Source of the DNA: Gp7-AA10 sp035636095
GTDB taxonomy: Bacteria > Acidobacteriota > Thermoanaerobaculia > Gp7-AA8
DNA length: 25,465 nt
Assembly (NCBI GenBank): GCA_035636095.1
Contig: DASPZU010000075.1
Coordinates: forward strand, 1-25,465
Direction of reading: 5' to 3'
Numbering within the stretch: the stretch's first letter is position 1; every line of letters starts with the position of its first letter. Position numbers and translations under genes: made by a program. Under the pieces are notes generated by a model, which had not been told where the DNA came from, did not search any database, and saw only the letters and a program-made list of their open reading frames with translations. This document shows positions 1 to 6,865 of this stretch, piece by piece.

Positions 1-854
1 GTACCGGGCACGTGTCCGGCGCGCGCCGTCGCGGCGAGAACTTCGCACCACGACCGCTCCAGCCACGTCGCGACTAGCATCACGATCAACGCGAACAGCG
101 CGAAGGCGACCGGCCGTCGAACGGGCCGAAGGATGAAGGACAAAATCAACGACACGATGAGAAGGATCACGGTTGCGAATGCAGCGACGATCGCCACGAT
201 CAACCGCGTTTGCGCCGCCCGGGCCGCTTCGCCCAGTCCGAGGAATTCAAGCGACTGCACCACCGGATCGGTCTTGATCGGGTCGAGGATCGCGATGAGC
301 AGCCGCGTCAAGCTGACAAACGCGAGAAAACTCACGATTGCGGTGCCGATCGCGATGATGATCGGAATCATGATCGCGTTGCCTGTTTCGGCCTGCGCCT
401 TTCGCATCGACACGATCATAAGAATGATCAGCGCGATCGAGCCGCCGTAAAAACCGGCCAGCACCGGCTGGTTTTCGTTCCAAAGCACGACAACCAAACC
501 GGCAAAATCGAACGGCGCAGCCGCTAAGTCGGTGAAGATCTTTCCAAATCGCCGCGCTGCGATGAGGATCGCGATGACCGGCCCGAGGTAAGCCGCCGCG
601 ATTCCCGACCCGACCCTGCGTGAGAAAACGAGACCGAGAAGAAAAACGGCGGCGCTGGCGACCACGATGATCGTGGCTCGAGTTCGCGTGCCGGGATCGA
701 TCTCGACTCGCGACACGCCCTTGGGCGCCGGCGACGGGGGCGGCGTATTTTTCGTCAAGGTTATGGGCGGCGGCTCGGTCGGGAAACGCGGCGGTCGACC
801 GCTGCATGCGCACAGCGCAAAAAGAATCAGCAGGATGGCGCGACGCGCCGTCAT
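1..854 (-). CDS. Polytopic membrane protein with lipoprotein-like N-terminus (3' end off left edge)
   Basis: An open frame runs from an ATG at 854 to the left edge with no stop (284 codons visible). Its start overlaps the TGA of the upstream lipoprotein gene in an ATGA arrangement, which suggests translational coupling. The N-terminus (MTARRAILLILFALCAC) is a signal-peptide-like segment ending in a cysteine in lipobox-like context, followed by a proline-rich linker. About six hydrophobic stretches follow, near residues 58-78, 83-100, 112-128, 133-150, 158-188 and 216-243, with basic residues between them. I do not recognise the family. It is the last visible gene of a minus-strand run that begins with a serine hydrolase. 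The frame rests on continuous openness and hydrophobic pattern; other frames here are shadows. Confidence 0.7.
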   Translation of the reverse strand, partial: MTARRAILLILFALCACSGRPPRFPTEPPPITLTKNTPPPSPAPKGVSRVEIDPGTRTRATIIVVASAAVFLLGLVFSRRVGSGIAAAYLGPVIAILIAARRFGKIFTDLAAAPFDFAGLVVVLWNENQPVLAGFYGGSIALIILMIVSMRKAQAETGNAIMIPIIIAIGTAIVSFLAFVSLTRLLIAILDPIKTDPVVQSLEFLGLGEAARAAQTRLIVAIVAAFATVILLIVSLILSFILRPVRRPVAFALFALIVMLVATWLERSWCEVLAATARAGHVPG

Positions 855-1339
855 GACCGGACTTTCACCCCGACCTTCACCGTCGTCGCGCTTCGCACGC
901 CGTTTGCGTCGATCGTTCGCGCCGTCACACGCGCGGCCGCGCCGGAAAGCAACAGCTCGTTGGGGAGCGGCCAGCGCCGCGTGAAGGCGAAGCGAAGATA
1001 CTTGCCGGCGCGAATCGCGGCCGGATATCCGCGATCGGTGATGAATGTCGCGGGATAGGTGTGGCTGCGAACGGGGACGGATTTCAGCGCCAGGGCGTCG
1101 ACCGTGAAGTCCTCGATGGTGACATCCACTCCGCCGGCTTCGCGCATGATGATGTCGAAGTTCAGCTCGTACCAGTTGTTGCCAAGCGGTGTCGCGACAA
1201 TCGGATTCGGCTCGACTTCCAGAACCAGCCGCCCCCGAAGCGGCGCGACCGATTCCTTCGGAGCGACCGAACAGCTAATGAGTACCGCCGATAACGCGAA
1301 CAATCGCGCGACGGCGGCGATATTGCCGTTCATCTTCAT
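851..1339 (-). CDS. Small predicted lipoprotein, hypothetical
   Basis: I chose the ATG at 1339 because it begins a clear signal peptide (MKMNGNIAAVARLFALSAVLISC) with lipobox L-I-S-C; the frame is open upstream, but that part is not signal-like. An ATG two codons later is an alternative. The mature part, about 135 residues, is rich in beta-strand-like alternation and contains no cysteine beyond the lipobox. I see no enzyme motif and no recognised family. The gene overlaps the end of the preceding exported-protein gene by 65 bp and its stop overlaps the next start by 4 bp, so the three are probably one transcript. A role at the cell envelope is inferred only from the signal and the membrane-protein neighbour. 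Confidence 0.7.
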   Translation of the reverse strand: MKMNGNIAAVARLFALSAVLISCSVAPKESVAPLRGRLVLEVEPNPIVATPLGNNWYELNFDIIMREAGGVDVTIEDFTVDALALKSVPVRSHTYPATFITDRGYPAAIRAGKYLRFAFTRRWPLPNELLLSGAAARVTARTIDANGVRSATTVKVGVKVRS

Positions 1340-1799
1340 CGTTGTGTCGCAGCGCCGGAAATCCGAGCTCGGCTGCCACGGCGCTCCACTCCTGTTGAAA
1401 ATCATCGCGCTGATGATGTGGAAGGCTGATGCCGCGCGAATAGAAATCGATGTGGAGCATCTCCCCCGCCCAGGCCGCGGCCATCATGTCGGCCGGCGTC
1501 GCCGGCTGACCCGGAAGCGGCACCATCCCTTTCGGAAGCACAAAGTTCGGATTCAGGACGATCGAGAAGACCCGCGGTCCCATCGAGGCCAGCGTCGCGA
1601 TGCCCGGTTCCGGAGCGCGGCCGGCCGCTTCTTCATTGGCATCTTCCATGACGATGACCTGGCCGTCGAGATGCGCGATCAGCGCGCGACCATGTTCGGT
1701 GGCCGCCCAGCGTGTGAAACCGTCGCGCGTCGCGGGGGAACAATTTTGAAATTGCCCACCGCAAAACACGAAGACGGCCGCCGCCACGATCGGATGCAT
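1275..1799 (-). CDS. Exported hypothetical protein
   Basis: I place the start at the ATG at 1799, five bases after the stop of the serine hydrolase gene. It gives a short hydrophobic N-terminus (MHPIVAAAVFVFCGG) and 174 residues. The same frame is open upstream, but that part lies inside the serine hydrolase gene and reads as a shadow. The middle contains a stretch around HIDFYSRGISLPHH that looks like ordinary folded protein. The last ~20 residues are Arg-rich and overlap the next gene, so they may be a readthrough tail or mark a frameshift near 1340. No family recognised. Confidence 0.6.
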   Translation of the reverse strand: MHPIVAAAVFVFCGGQFQNCSPATRDGFTRWAATEHGRALIAHLDGQVIVMEDANEEAAGRAPEPGIATLASMGPRVFSIVLNPNFVLPKGMVPLPGQPATPADMMAAAWAGEMLHIDFYSRGISLPHHQRDDFQQEWSAVAAELGFPALRHNDEDERQYRRRRAIVRVIGGTH

Positions 1800-1804
1800 G
1801 TCCG

Positions 1805-3484
1805 CTACTTTACCGCCGGCAGGATGAATTGCGGAACGTACACCCTTTGCGGCGTCACGCCGGCGCGATCGCTGTAGTTCCCGCCCCAGAAATTGATCAG
1901 CAGGTCGAGCTCCGGGAAGCCCATGACGATCTGCCCGCCGTTGCCGGCCGCGAAAAACGCGCGCACCTTGCGGCCTTTGTAGTCGTAATCGGTGTCCCAC
2001 CACAGATATCCGTAGTGGAAGCCGAGGAGATCGTAGAGCGGCGATGAGGATTTCCTGGCCCACGATTCGCTGACGATCTGCTTTCCGCGCCAGCGTCCGT
2101 TGTCGAGCATCACCTGGCCGAGCTTCATGAAATCGCGCGGCAGAAATCGCGCGCCGCCGCCCCCGTACGCTTCGCCGGTCGGTTGCAGATCGATGGCGTA
2201 GCGGCCGAACTGCATCGGCGTCGCGATCCAGTCGCGAATCAGATCGGGCAGCCAGCGATTGGACGTCTTCGCGAGCACGCCTCCCGCGAGATTGGGCTGG
2301 CAACTGCAGTAGACCGCCTTCTCGCCCGGCTTGCGGATCATCTTCAGATCGAGCGTGTAGCGATACCAGTCAGGCTGCGCGGTCTGCGACTGCATATTGT
2401 CTTCATTGCCGGGCGATTTCTCGTCGCTGTCATCGCAGTCGAGGCCCGAGGACATGGTGAGCAGATTCTCGAGCGTCATGGCGCGTTTCTGCGGATCGTC
2501 GATGGCGGGATCCATGGTGCGGTATACCGAAGTCGAGGCATCGATGTGCACGCCGCGAAGCTTCGCGGCGCCGATCAGGAGCGAGGTGAGACTCTTCGAC
2601 GCCGAGCGCGTGTCGTGGAGCTGATCGCGATCGAATCCGTGAAAGTACTCCTCCAGCACCAGCTTGGCGTGCCGCGCGATGAGCACGGCATGAAGATCGA
2701 CCGAGTGCGCCGCGACCGGCGTGTCGATGATCATCTGGATGAACCTGGACATCTCTTCGCGCGACAAGCCGACTTCGTCCAGTGTCGCCACCGGCCAGCC
2801 GTCATCCTCGGCCGGCGGCTTGCGGTAGACGTATTTCGGCGGATTTTTTCCGCGCGCATGGAAGACTGCTTCTTCGGCAGCGTTGGCGCGATGAAAATCG
2901 AGTGTCGCGCCGCGAATGGGAATCGAAAACGCATTGCCGTCGAAGGGCGACTGAGCGATGAGGGCTTTGTCAGAGCCAAGGAACTTGATGGTCGAGCCTT
3001 CGACAACAGCGTGCTCGATACCGATGAAGCGTCCGGCATTGCGCTCGGGATTGCGGAGAAAAGCGTCGCCGCTGGCGTTGATGGGGATGAAGTACGTCAT
3101 GGCATCATCGAGCGGCGCAACCACGCCGCGCCACCGGCCGCCGGGAAGTTTCTTCAGGGTCACCGGGGTCGCGAAACGCATGCCGTCGACCGGCGGCTGG
3201 ACCCAATAGCCGGCGATGCGATCGCCGTGTAGACGGCCGCGAAAAGCGCCGGCATCGGGCATGTCGAACGTCAGCGTGTCGCCCTTGCGCGCCACGACAG
3301 CCGAGCGGCCGGCAATCTCGGCGCGTTCACCGTCGATGGTCAGCGCACCCTTGACGTCCGGACCGAAGCGCGCCTTAGCCGCCCACAGGGCGGTGATGTC
3401 GGCGGCGACGAGATAGTTGCCTGAAGCAACTAAATAGTTGACAATAGCAACTATCGATACGGTCAGCGAAATCCGGCGCTTCAA
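1805..3484 (-). CDS. Exported serine hydrolase, class C beta-lactamase / penicillin-binding-like fold
   Basis: This 559-residue protein has an N-terminal signal-like segment (residues ~1-28), a beta-rich region of ~200 residues, and a C-terminal beta-lactamase-fold domain from ~235. The catalytic SxxK motif is S294-A-S-K297 in TRSASKS. A Y-C-S element around GEKAVYCSCQPN occupies the usual YxN position, and a GNGGQ near the C-terminus stands where the KTG-like triad normally lies. The family covers esterases, D-amino peptidases and carboxypeptidases, so the substrate cannot be named. It leads a minus-strand operon. Its first ~16 codons overlap the divergent MarR-GNAT gene, and the two MarR-type palindromes fall within codons 11-24, so repression by that regulator is likely. 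The NYLVA repeat in the signal region is encoded by these palindromes, and a start downstream of them cannot be excluded. Confidence 0.88.
   Translation of the reverse strand: MKRRISLTVSIVAIVNYLVASGNYLVAADITALWAAKARFGPDVKGALTIDGERAEIAGRSAVVARKGDTLTFDMPDAGAFRGRLHGDRIAGYWVQPPVDGMRFATPVTLKKLPGGRWRGVVAPLDDAMTYFIPINASGDAFLRNPERNAGRFIGIEHAVVEGSTIKFLGSDKALIAQSPFDGNAFSIPIRGATLDFHRANAAEEAVFHARGKNPPKYVYRKPPAEDDGWPVATLDEVGLSREEMSRFIQMIIDTPVAAHSVDLHAVLIARHAKLVLEEYFHGFDRDQLHDTRSASKSLTSLLIGAAKLRGVHIDASTSVYRTMDPAIDDPQKRAMTLENLLTMSSGLDCDDSDEKSPGNEDNMQSQTAQPDWYRYTLDLKMIRKPGEKAVYCSCQPNLAGGVLAKTSNRWLPDLIRDWIATPMQFGRYAIDLQPTGEAYGGGGARFLPRDFMKLGQVMLDNGRWRGKQIVSESWARKSSSPLYDLLGFHYGYLWWDTDYDYKGRKVRAFFAAGNGGQIVMGFPELDLLINFWGGNYSDRAGVTPQRVYVPQFILPAVK
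3414..3432. promoter_or_regulatory. Probable MarR operator 1
   Basis: A perfect inverted repeat, TAGTTGC-ctgaa-GCAACTA. Its core, TAGTTG-N7-CAACTA, is identical to the neighbouring site at 3435-3453. It lies upstream of the MarR-GNAT start and inside the 5' codons of the divergent serine hydrolase gene. The inner TTGCCTG...GCAA resembles MarR-type sites such as E. coli marO (from memory). Binding is inferred. Confidence 0.7.
3434..3454. promoter_or_regulatory. Probable MarR operator 2
   Basis: Inverted repeat ATAGTTG-N7-CAACTAT, sharing the exact TAGTTG-N7-CAACTA core of operator 1, with its centre 21 bp away (two helical turns). The TTG start codon of the MarR-GNAT gene lies within its left arm, so a bound regulator would cover the translation-start region of its own gene. 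Confidence 0.7.
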
Positions 3485-4361
3485 TCGTTTCTACACCCAG
3501 AAAATCGGCGTGCTCTCGGACAACGTATATCACCGTCCGCTCTCGCTCACCGAGGCCCGGGTGTTGTACGAGGTGGCCAATGGGAAAGATGTCACCGCTT
3601 CGCAACTGGCCGCCGCTCTGGCGCTCAATCCCGGTTACCTCAGCCGCACCCTGCGCGGCCTTGCAAAGCGCGGGCTGCTCAAGCGCACCAAGCCCGACGA
3701 TCGCCGCAAGAACATCCTCACCCTGACGCGCAAAGGCACCGCCGAATTCGCACGGATCAACGCCGCCTCCAGCAGGGAGATGACCGCCATGATTCGATCG
3801 CTGTCGCCGGCCCAGCAGCGGCGGATGGTCACCGCCATGCAGGCCATCGAGTCGCTGCTCGAACCTCGATCCGCCATCCGCGAGCCTTTTGTCCTCCGCT
3901 CCCCCGGCCCCGGCGACTACGGGTGGGTCATGGAGCGCCACGGCGCGATTTACGCGGCGGAGTACGGATGGAACGAGGAGTTCGAGGCGCTGGTGGGCGA
4001 GATCGTCGTGAACTTCGTTCGCAAATTCGATCCGCGTCGCGAGCGCGCCTGGATCGCCGAGCGCGATGGCCAGAACGCCGGCTGCGTCTTTCTGGTCAGG
4101 AAGTCGGAGCGCGTTTCACAGCTCCGCCTTCTGCTGGTCGAGCCGGGCGCGCGCGGATCGGGCATCGGGCGAAGGCTGGTCGAGGAGTGCATCCGCTTCG
4201 CCAAGCAGTGCGGCTACACCAGGATGATTCTGTGGACGAACGACGTCCTCGACGCCGCACGCCACATCTACGAGCGCTGCGGGTTCCGGATGACCGGGGA
4301 AAACAGACATCACAGCTTCGGACACGACCTGGTGGGACAGACGTGGGAAGTGAAGTTGTAA
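3438..4361 (+). CDS. MarR-family regulator fused to a GNAT acetyltransferase
   Basis: Residues ~1-150 form a MarR winged-helix domain (IRRFNRFYTQKIG, LSLTEARVLYEV, ASQLAAALALNPGYLSRTLRGL as recognition helix, then a wing with RRKN). Residues ~155-307 are a GNAT domain with the acetyl-CoA loop V-E-P-G-A-R-G-S-G-I-G-R-R and a later YERCGF. This fusion is a known architecture; the acetyl acceptor is unknown. I use the TTG at 3438 because the MarR N-terminus begins just after it and no ATG is available nearby. The gene diverges from the serine hydrolase gene with a 47-bp 5' overlap. It lies on two palindromes, which suggests autoregulation. The next GNAT gene overlaps its 3' end. Confidence 0.88.
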   Translation: MTIATIDTVSEIRRFNRFYTQKIGVLSDNVYHRPLSLTEARVLYEVANGKDVTASQLAAALALNPGYLSRTLRGLAKRGLLKRTKPDDRRKNILTLTRKGTAEFARINAASSREMTAMIRSLSPAQQRRMVTAMQAIESLLEPRSAIREPFVLRSPGPGDYGWVMERHGAIYAAEYGWNEEFEALVGEIVVNFVRKFDPRRERAWIAERDGQNAGCVFLVRKSERVSQLRLLLVEPGARGSGIGRRLVEECIRFAKQCGYTRMILWTNDVLDAARHIYERCGFRMTGENRHHSFGHDLVGQTWEVKL

Positions 4362-4810
4362 AGATCCGCACAGCGACGGCAGCCGACAGCGAAGCCGTTC
4401 TGGCGTGCATGCGCGAAGCGTTCGCGCCGTACCAGGCCCGGTACACGAAACGCGCCTTCGAAGATACCGTTCCGGCCACGCTGGCCGGTCGCCTGAAAAC
4501 GATGACGATCTTCGTGGCGGTGGCCGGATTGGATGTGGTCGGAACAATCGGGTGCATCGCGCACGGCACCGAAGGCCACCTGCGCGGCATGGCGGTGCGT
4601 GCGGCGTGGCAGGGAAAGAATGTAGCCGTGGAGCTGCTGCGGGCGGAGGAGGATGCATTGCGCGCGAAGGGTTGCCGGCGCGTCACGCTGGACACCACTG
4701 AGCCGCTCGAGCGCGCCATGCGATTCTACGAGAAGCACGGCTATCGACGATCGGGCCGGGTCAGCGACTTTTTCGGGATGCCTCGGCACGAGTATGTGAA
4801 GTCGATATAG
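4343..4810 (+). CDS. GNAT-family N-acetyltransferase
   Basis: The GTG at 4343 gives a 155-residue protein that enters the GNAT fold at once (VKIRTATAADSEAV). A GGTGGGA stretch just upstream can serve as ribosome binding site. The core contains LRGMAVRAAWQGKNVAVELL, where the usual Q/R-x-x-G-x-G/A acetyl-CoA loop is partly degenerate (W-Q-G-K-N-V). It is followed by ALRAKGCRRVTLDT and the typical late AMRFYEKHGY. It overlaps the MarR-GNAT gene by 19 bp, so the two acetyltransferases are probably co-translated. The substrate is unknown. Confidence 0.85.
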   Translation: MGSEVVKIRTATAADSEAVLACMREAFAPYQARYTKRAFEDTVPATLAGRLKTMTIFVAVAGLDVVGTIGCIAHGTEGHLRGMAVRAAWQGKNVAVELLRAEEDALRAKGCRRVTLDTTEPLERAMRFYEKHGYRRSGRVSDFFGMPRHEYVKSI

Positions 4811-4814
4811 TCTT

Positions 4815-4872
4815 CGCCCATGTCGAAGCGCGCAGCCTTGCTCCTGCTCATCGCCGCAACCGCAATCGCTCG
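4815..4872 (+). repeat. 58-bp direct repeat, left copy
   Basis: Matches 6808-6865 at 57 of 58 positions (only 4824 C versus 6817 T differ). The right copy is the start and signal-peptide region of the sortilin-like gene. Here the same ATG (4820) opens a frame (MSKRAALLLLIAATAIAR) that stops after 23 codons, where the repeat ends and unrelated sequence begins. This copy is an orphaned gene start or the left end of the island. Confidence 0.9.
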
Positions 4873-5462
4873 CGTCAAGCTGATAATCTGAGTTGACGTT
4901 TTTGAGGTAAAGCGTGAAGTCGATGTCGATGTCACTTGGCTTCTCCAAGTATTGCCGTCAGCGAACAACGCCTTCCGCAGCCGGCGTCCAAGAGAACCTG
5001 TGGGCGCGGTGTCGGAGACCAGCAGCGACACCAGCACGCTCGGCGCGCCGCTGCCGGCCGTCTTCGCTCTCGGCTTGGTCGTAGTCGGAATTGAGCACAT
5101 CACGGAATCCGCTGAACCCTCGAGCCACCAGCTCGTTCGCGAAGGCTGTCGCATACTTCTGCAGTTGCTCGTCACCTGAGCTGAGCGCAGCTCGGATGAT
5201 CCGCTGCACGTCTCCGCGGTAGGTCAGCGCGTGCACCTTCATCATGTCCATACCCATTACGACGATGAGTCGCACACACCGCAGCGTTTCGGCGGGGAAG
5301 TCCTTCGAGAGCGCGCCGAGGGTCCCGACGATCTGATAGTCCATGTCGAGTTTCCGATCCGTTCGAGGACGGTCTGCAGCTGTGCGAGGCGCCAGGCGGC
5401 AGCGAACTCCTCCGACTCCATCCACGGGCCGAAGCCTCGGAGATCGGAATCCGTGGTAATCG
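4873..5462 (-). pseudogene. Frame-disrupted remnant of an unidentified gene
   Basis: On the minus strand, protein-like sequence jumps between frames. One frame gives DLRGFGPWMESEEFAAAWRL..LERIG (about 5455-5365). The next gives MDYQIVGTLGALSKDFPAET through GDEQLQKYATAFANELVARG and FSGFRDVLNSDY (to about 5070). A third gives PSVLVSLLVSDTAPTGSLGRRLRKALF. A last frame gives PSDIDIDFTLYLKNVNSDYQLD, ending at the left repeat. No single frame carries the whole, so at least three frameshifts are present. I do not recognise the family; the helical GDEQLQKYATAFANEL part resembles the C-terminal end of a large protein. No intact gene lies on this strand here. Confidence 0.55.
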
Positions 5463-5478
5463 GCGAAGATGGATCTCC

Positions 5479-6432
5479 ATGAGTACGTTTCTGATTAGTT
5501 ATTTTAGGGTTGCCCTTGCGCTCTTCGTCATCGCGGGATCTGCTCTCGCTCAAAATTTTCAACCAGGCGACGTAGTATTCGCGTCGTTTGTACCGTCGAA
5601 TGCGACAGGTTTTCTGCCGGGATTTATCGATTGGTACGGTGCCGATGGGAGCCCTCGCCAACGCATTGCCAGCTATTCTAATGACCCTGCGTTTGCCCTG
5701 GTTTTCGGAAGCGACTCACGCCTTTATGCAACGCGCGTTTCCGAACTGACTTCGAATATCAACGTATTTGACATTACCGGAGGGTTCGCCGGAAACTTTG
5801 GACCTCACCTTGACCTCGCCCGCGGGATCGTCCGTGACCGCGACGGAAATTTCTTCGTGAGTGGTTTTAACCTTTATAAGCTCAACCCTGCCGGCAACCT
5901 AGTCGGCACATTCACCAATGTTCGCGAAAGCATGATCGATCTCGCAAGCGACCAATGCACGCTGTACCTGGTTTCTCAGGGGACCGCGGTTCAACGTTAT
6001 GACGTGTGTAGAAACGCGTCTCTTCCAGACCTTACAGCGAGCTTGCCCGGATCAACGGCGCACGATCTGCGCATTTTGCCAGATTCCTCGGTTCTGATCG
6101 CGGATGAGGAGGTCATCGCGCGTGTGGCAGCAAATGGCACTATTATGCAAACGTATTCACCTGCAGGTCTTGGTGGTTGGCGAGCAGTAGCGCTGGCACT
6201 AGACGGTCGAAGTTTTTGGGCGGCAGCTGTCGATGTAGGGCTTTTCCACATCAGGCTTTCCGATGGAGCGGTGCTCACGGGGCCGATCCCGGCAGTATGG
6301 ACAACATCAATCGGAATCGTCGGGGAACCGCGTGCCGCAATTACACCTATGGCGGTTCCGACACTTTCGTCTGTGGCGCTCGGAGCCCTCTTGCTCGCGC
6401 TTGCAGCAGTGTCACTAATGCGTCTTCAATAG
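5479..6432 (+). CDS. Exported protein with IPTL-CTERM-like sorting signal
   Basis: The 317-residue product has a signal peptide (FRVALALFVIAGSALAQ) and a body with beta-propeller-like blades (repeated V-x-D/A-x-x-G...I-x-x-Y patterns, e.g. GIVRDRDGNFFVSGFNLYKL and AVALALDGRSFWAA). The C-terminus, VPTLSSVALGALLLALAAV then SLMRLQ, matches the IPTL-CTERM / PEP-CTERM layout: short motif, hydrophobic helix, basic tail. Such tails are recognised by exosortase-type systems that anchor proteins at the surface; none is encoded here. The gene is visibly less GC-rich than its neighbours and lies inside a decayed island, so it was probably acquired by transfer. Its function is unknown. Confidence 0.8.
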   Translation: MSTFLISYFRVALALFVIAGSALAQNFQPGDVVFASFVPSNATGFLPGFIDWYGADGSPRQRIASYSNDPAFALVFGSDSRLYATRVSELTSNINVFDITGGFAGNFGPHLDLARGIVRDRDGNFFVSGFNLYKLNPAGNLVGTFTNVRESMIDLASDQCTLYLVSQGTAVQRYDVCRNASLPDLTASLPGSTAHDLRILPDSSVLIADEEVIARVAANGTIMQTYSPAGLGGWRAVALALDGRSFWAAAVDVGLFHIRLSDGAVLTGPIPAVWTTSIGIVGEPRAAITPMAVPTLSSVALGALLLALAAVSLMRLQ

Positions 6433-6433
6433 T

Positions 6434-6543
6434 ATCCGAGGGCGGCCAGAGGTGAATCCGGCCCCGCGTCCTCCTAGCGAAGTCGGATGTGATTGCGGCA
6501 TACACAATCGTTGAGGTGATGTCCCGGTGGCCCAGCCAATCCT
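6434..6543 (-). pseudogene. C-terminal remnant of a tyrosine recombinase / phage integrase
   Basis: The minus strand reads SVEDWLGHRDITSTIVYAAI, then TSDFARRTRGRIHLW. This matches the end of tyrosine recombinases: the L-G-H-R box with catalytic His-Arg region, then the catalytic tyrosine (V-Y) nine residues after the Arg. The N-terminal two thirds of the enzyme are missing; upstream sequence belongs to another broken gene. The frame runs on into the 3' end of the IPTL-CTERM-like gene. It lies next to the right-hand 58-bp repeat, consistent with a decayed integrative element. Confidence 0.6.
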
Positions 6544-6729
6544 CTACAGACAGGAGCGCACCGCACTCTTTTCCTGGAGAACATTGCCCGCGCCGCATGG
6601 CCGACGCCGCAGCCGAATTTTGGTGCCGGTGAGCCCGAGCTCGTCGCGGAGGACCCACAGAAGCGGGGTATCGGCGTCGACGTCGACAAGGTGCAGCGCT
6701 CCGTCGATCGTCAATCCAAACCGGGCCAT
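6544..6729 (-). pseudogene. Broken [2Fe-2S]-binding protein, isoquinoline oxidoreductase small-subunit type
   Basis: From the ATG at 6729 the frame reads MARFGLTIDGALHLVDVDAD, then TPLLWVLRDELGLTGTK, the N-terminus of xanthine oxidase-family iron-sulfur subunits. The expected FGCGVGQCGA ligand motif appears only in another frame (FGCGVGH). The original frame then resumes with CGAGNVLQEKSAVRSCL and a TAG. One extra base in an A-run and one missing base shortly after thus scramble the ligand region, and a further expected Cys reads as Gly. The gene ends after ~60 codons, where the recombinase remnant begins. Confidence 0.65.
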
Positions 6730-6807
6730 GAACGCTACTGTAGATCGCGACGCGACCCACATTTGATTCGACGCGGTGAACAGATTGCTGCGAGTTGTAA
6801 TAATGTG

Positions 6808-6865
6808 CGCCCATGTTGAAGCGCGCAGCCTTGCTCCTGCTCATCGCCGCAACCGCAATCGCTCG
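6808..6865 (+). repeat. 58-bp direct repeat, right copy
   Basis: Differs from 4815-4872 at a single position. It spans five bases of leader plus the first codons of the sortilin-like gene, that is, its whole signal peptide. Homology to the left copy ends at 6865, just after the signal-peptide codons. Confidence 0.9.

Larger units (their letters stand above)
4815..6865. mobile_element. Decayed island bounded by 58-bp direct repeats
   Basis: Between the two 58-bp direct repeats lies ~1.9 kb that interrupts what looks like the original 5' end of the sortilin-like gene; the right-hand repeat restores that gene. Inside are a frame-disrupted minus-strand pseudogene, an intact less GC-rich IPTL-CTERM-like gene, a C-terminal tyrosine recombinase fragment, and a broken [2Fe-2S] protein gene. 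Long terminal direct repeats plus a recombinase remnant suggest site-specific integration into a gene start, followed by decay. Alternatives are segmental duplication with scrambled fragments, or a short-repeat assembly join. Confidence 0.5.

Noticed and set aside
1800..2303. Upstream extension of the small exported-protein frame to a 342-residue protein
   Set aside because: This part lies antiphase inside the serine hydrolase gene on the same strand, is Arg-rich, and the signal-peptide start at 1799 explains the real gene.
2183..3232. Long plus-strand open frame (349 codons)
   Set aside because: Shadow opposite the serine hydrolase gene; its composition lacks folded-protein patterning and the minus frame has clear catalytic motifs.
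4871..4896. CGTCAA...TTGACG inverted repeat at the island's left junction as a recombination core
   Set aside because: Only six base pairs with a 14-nt loop and no counterpart at the right junction; could be chance.
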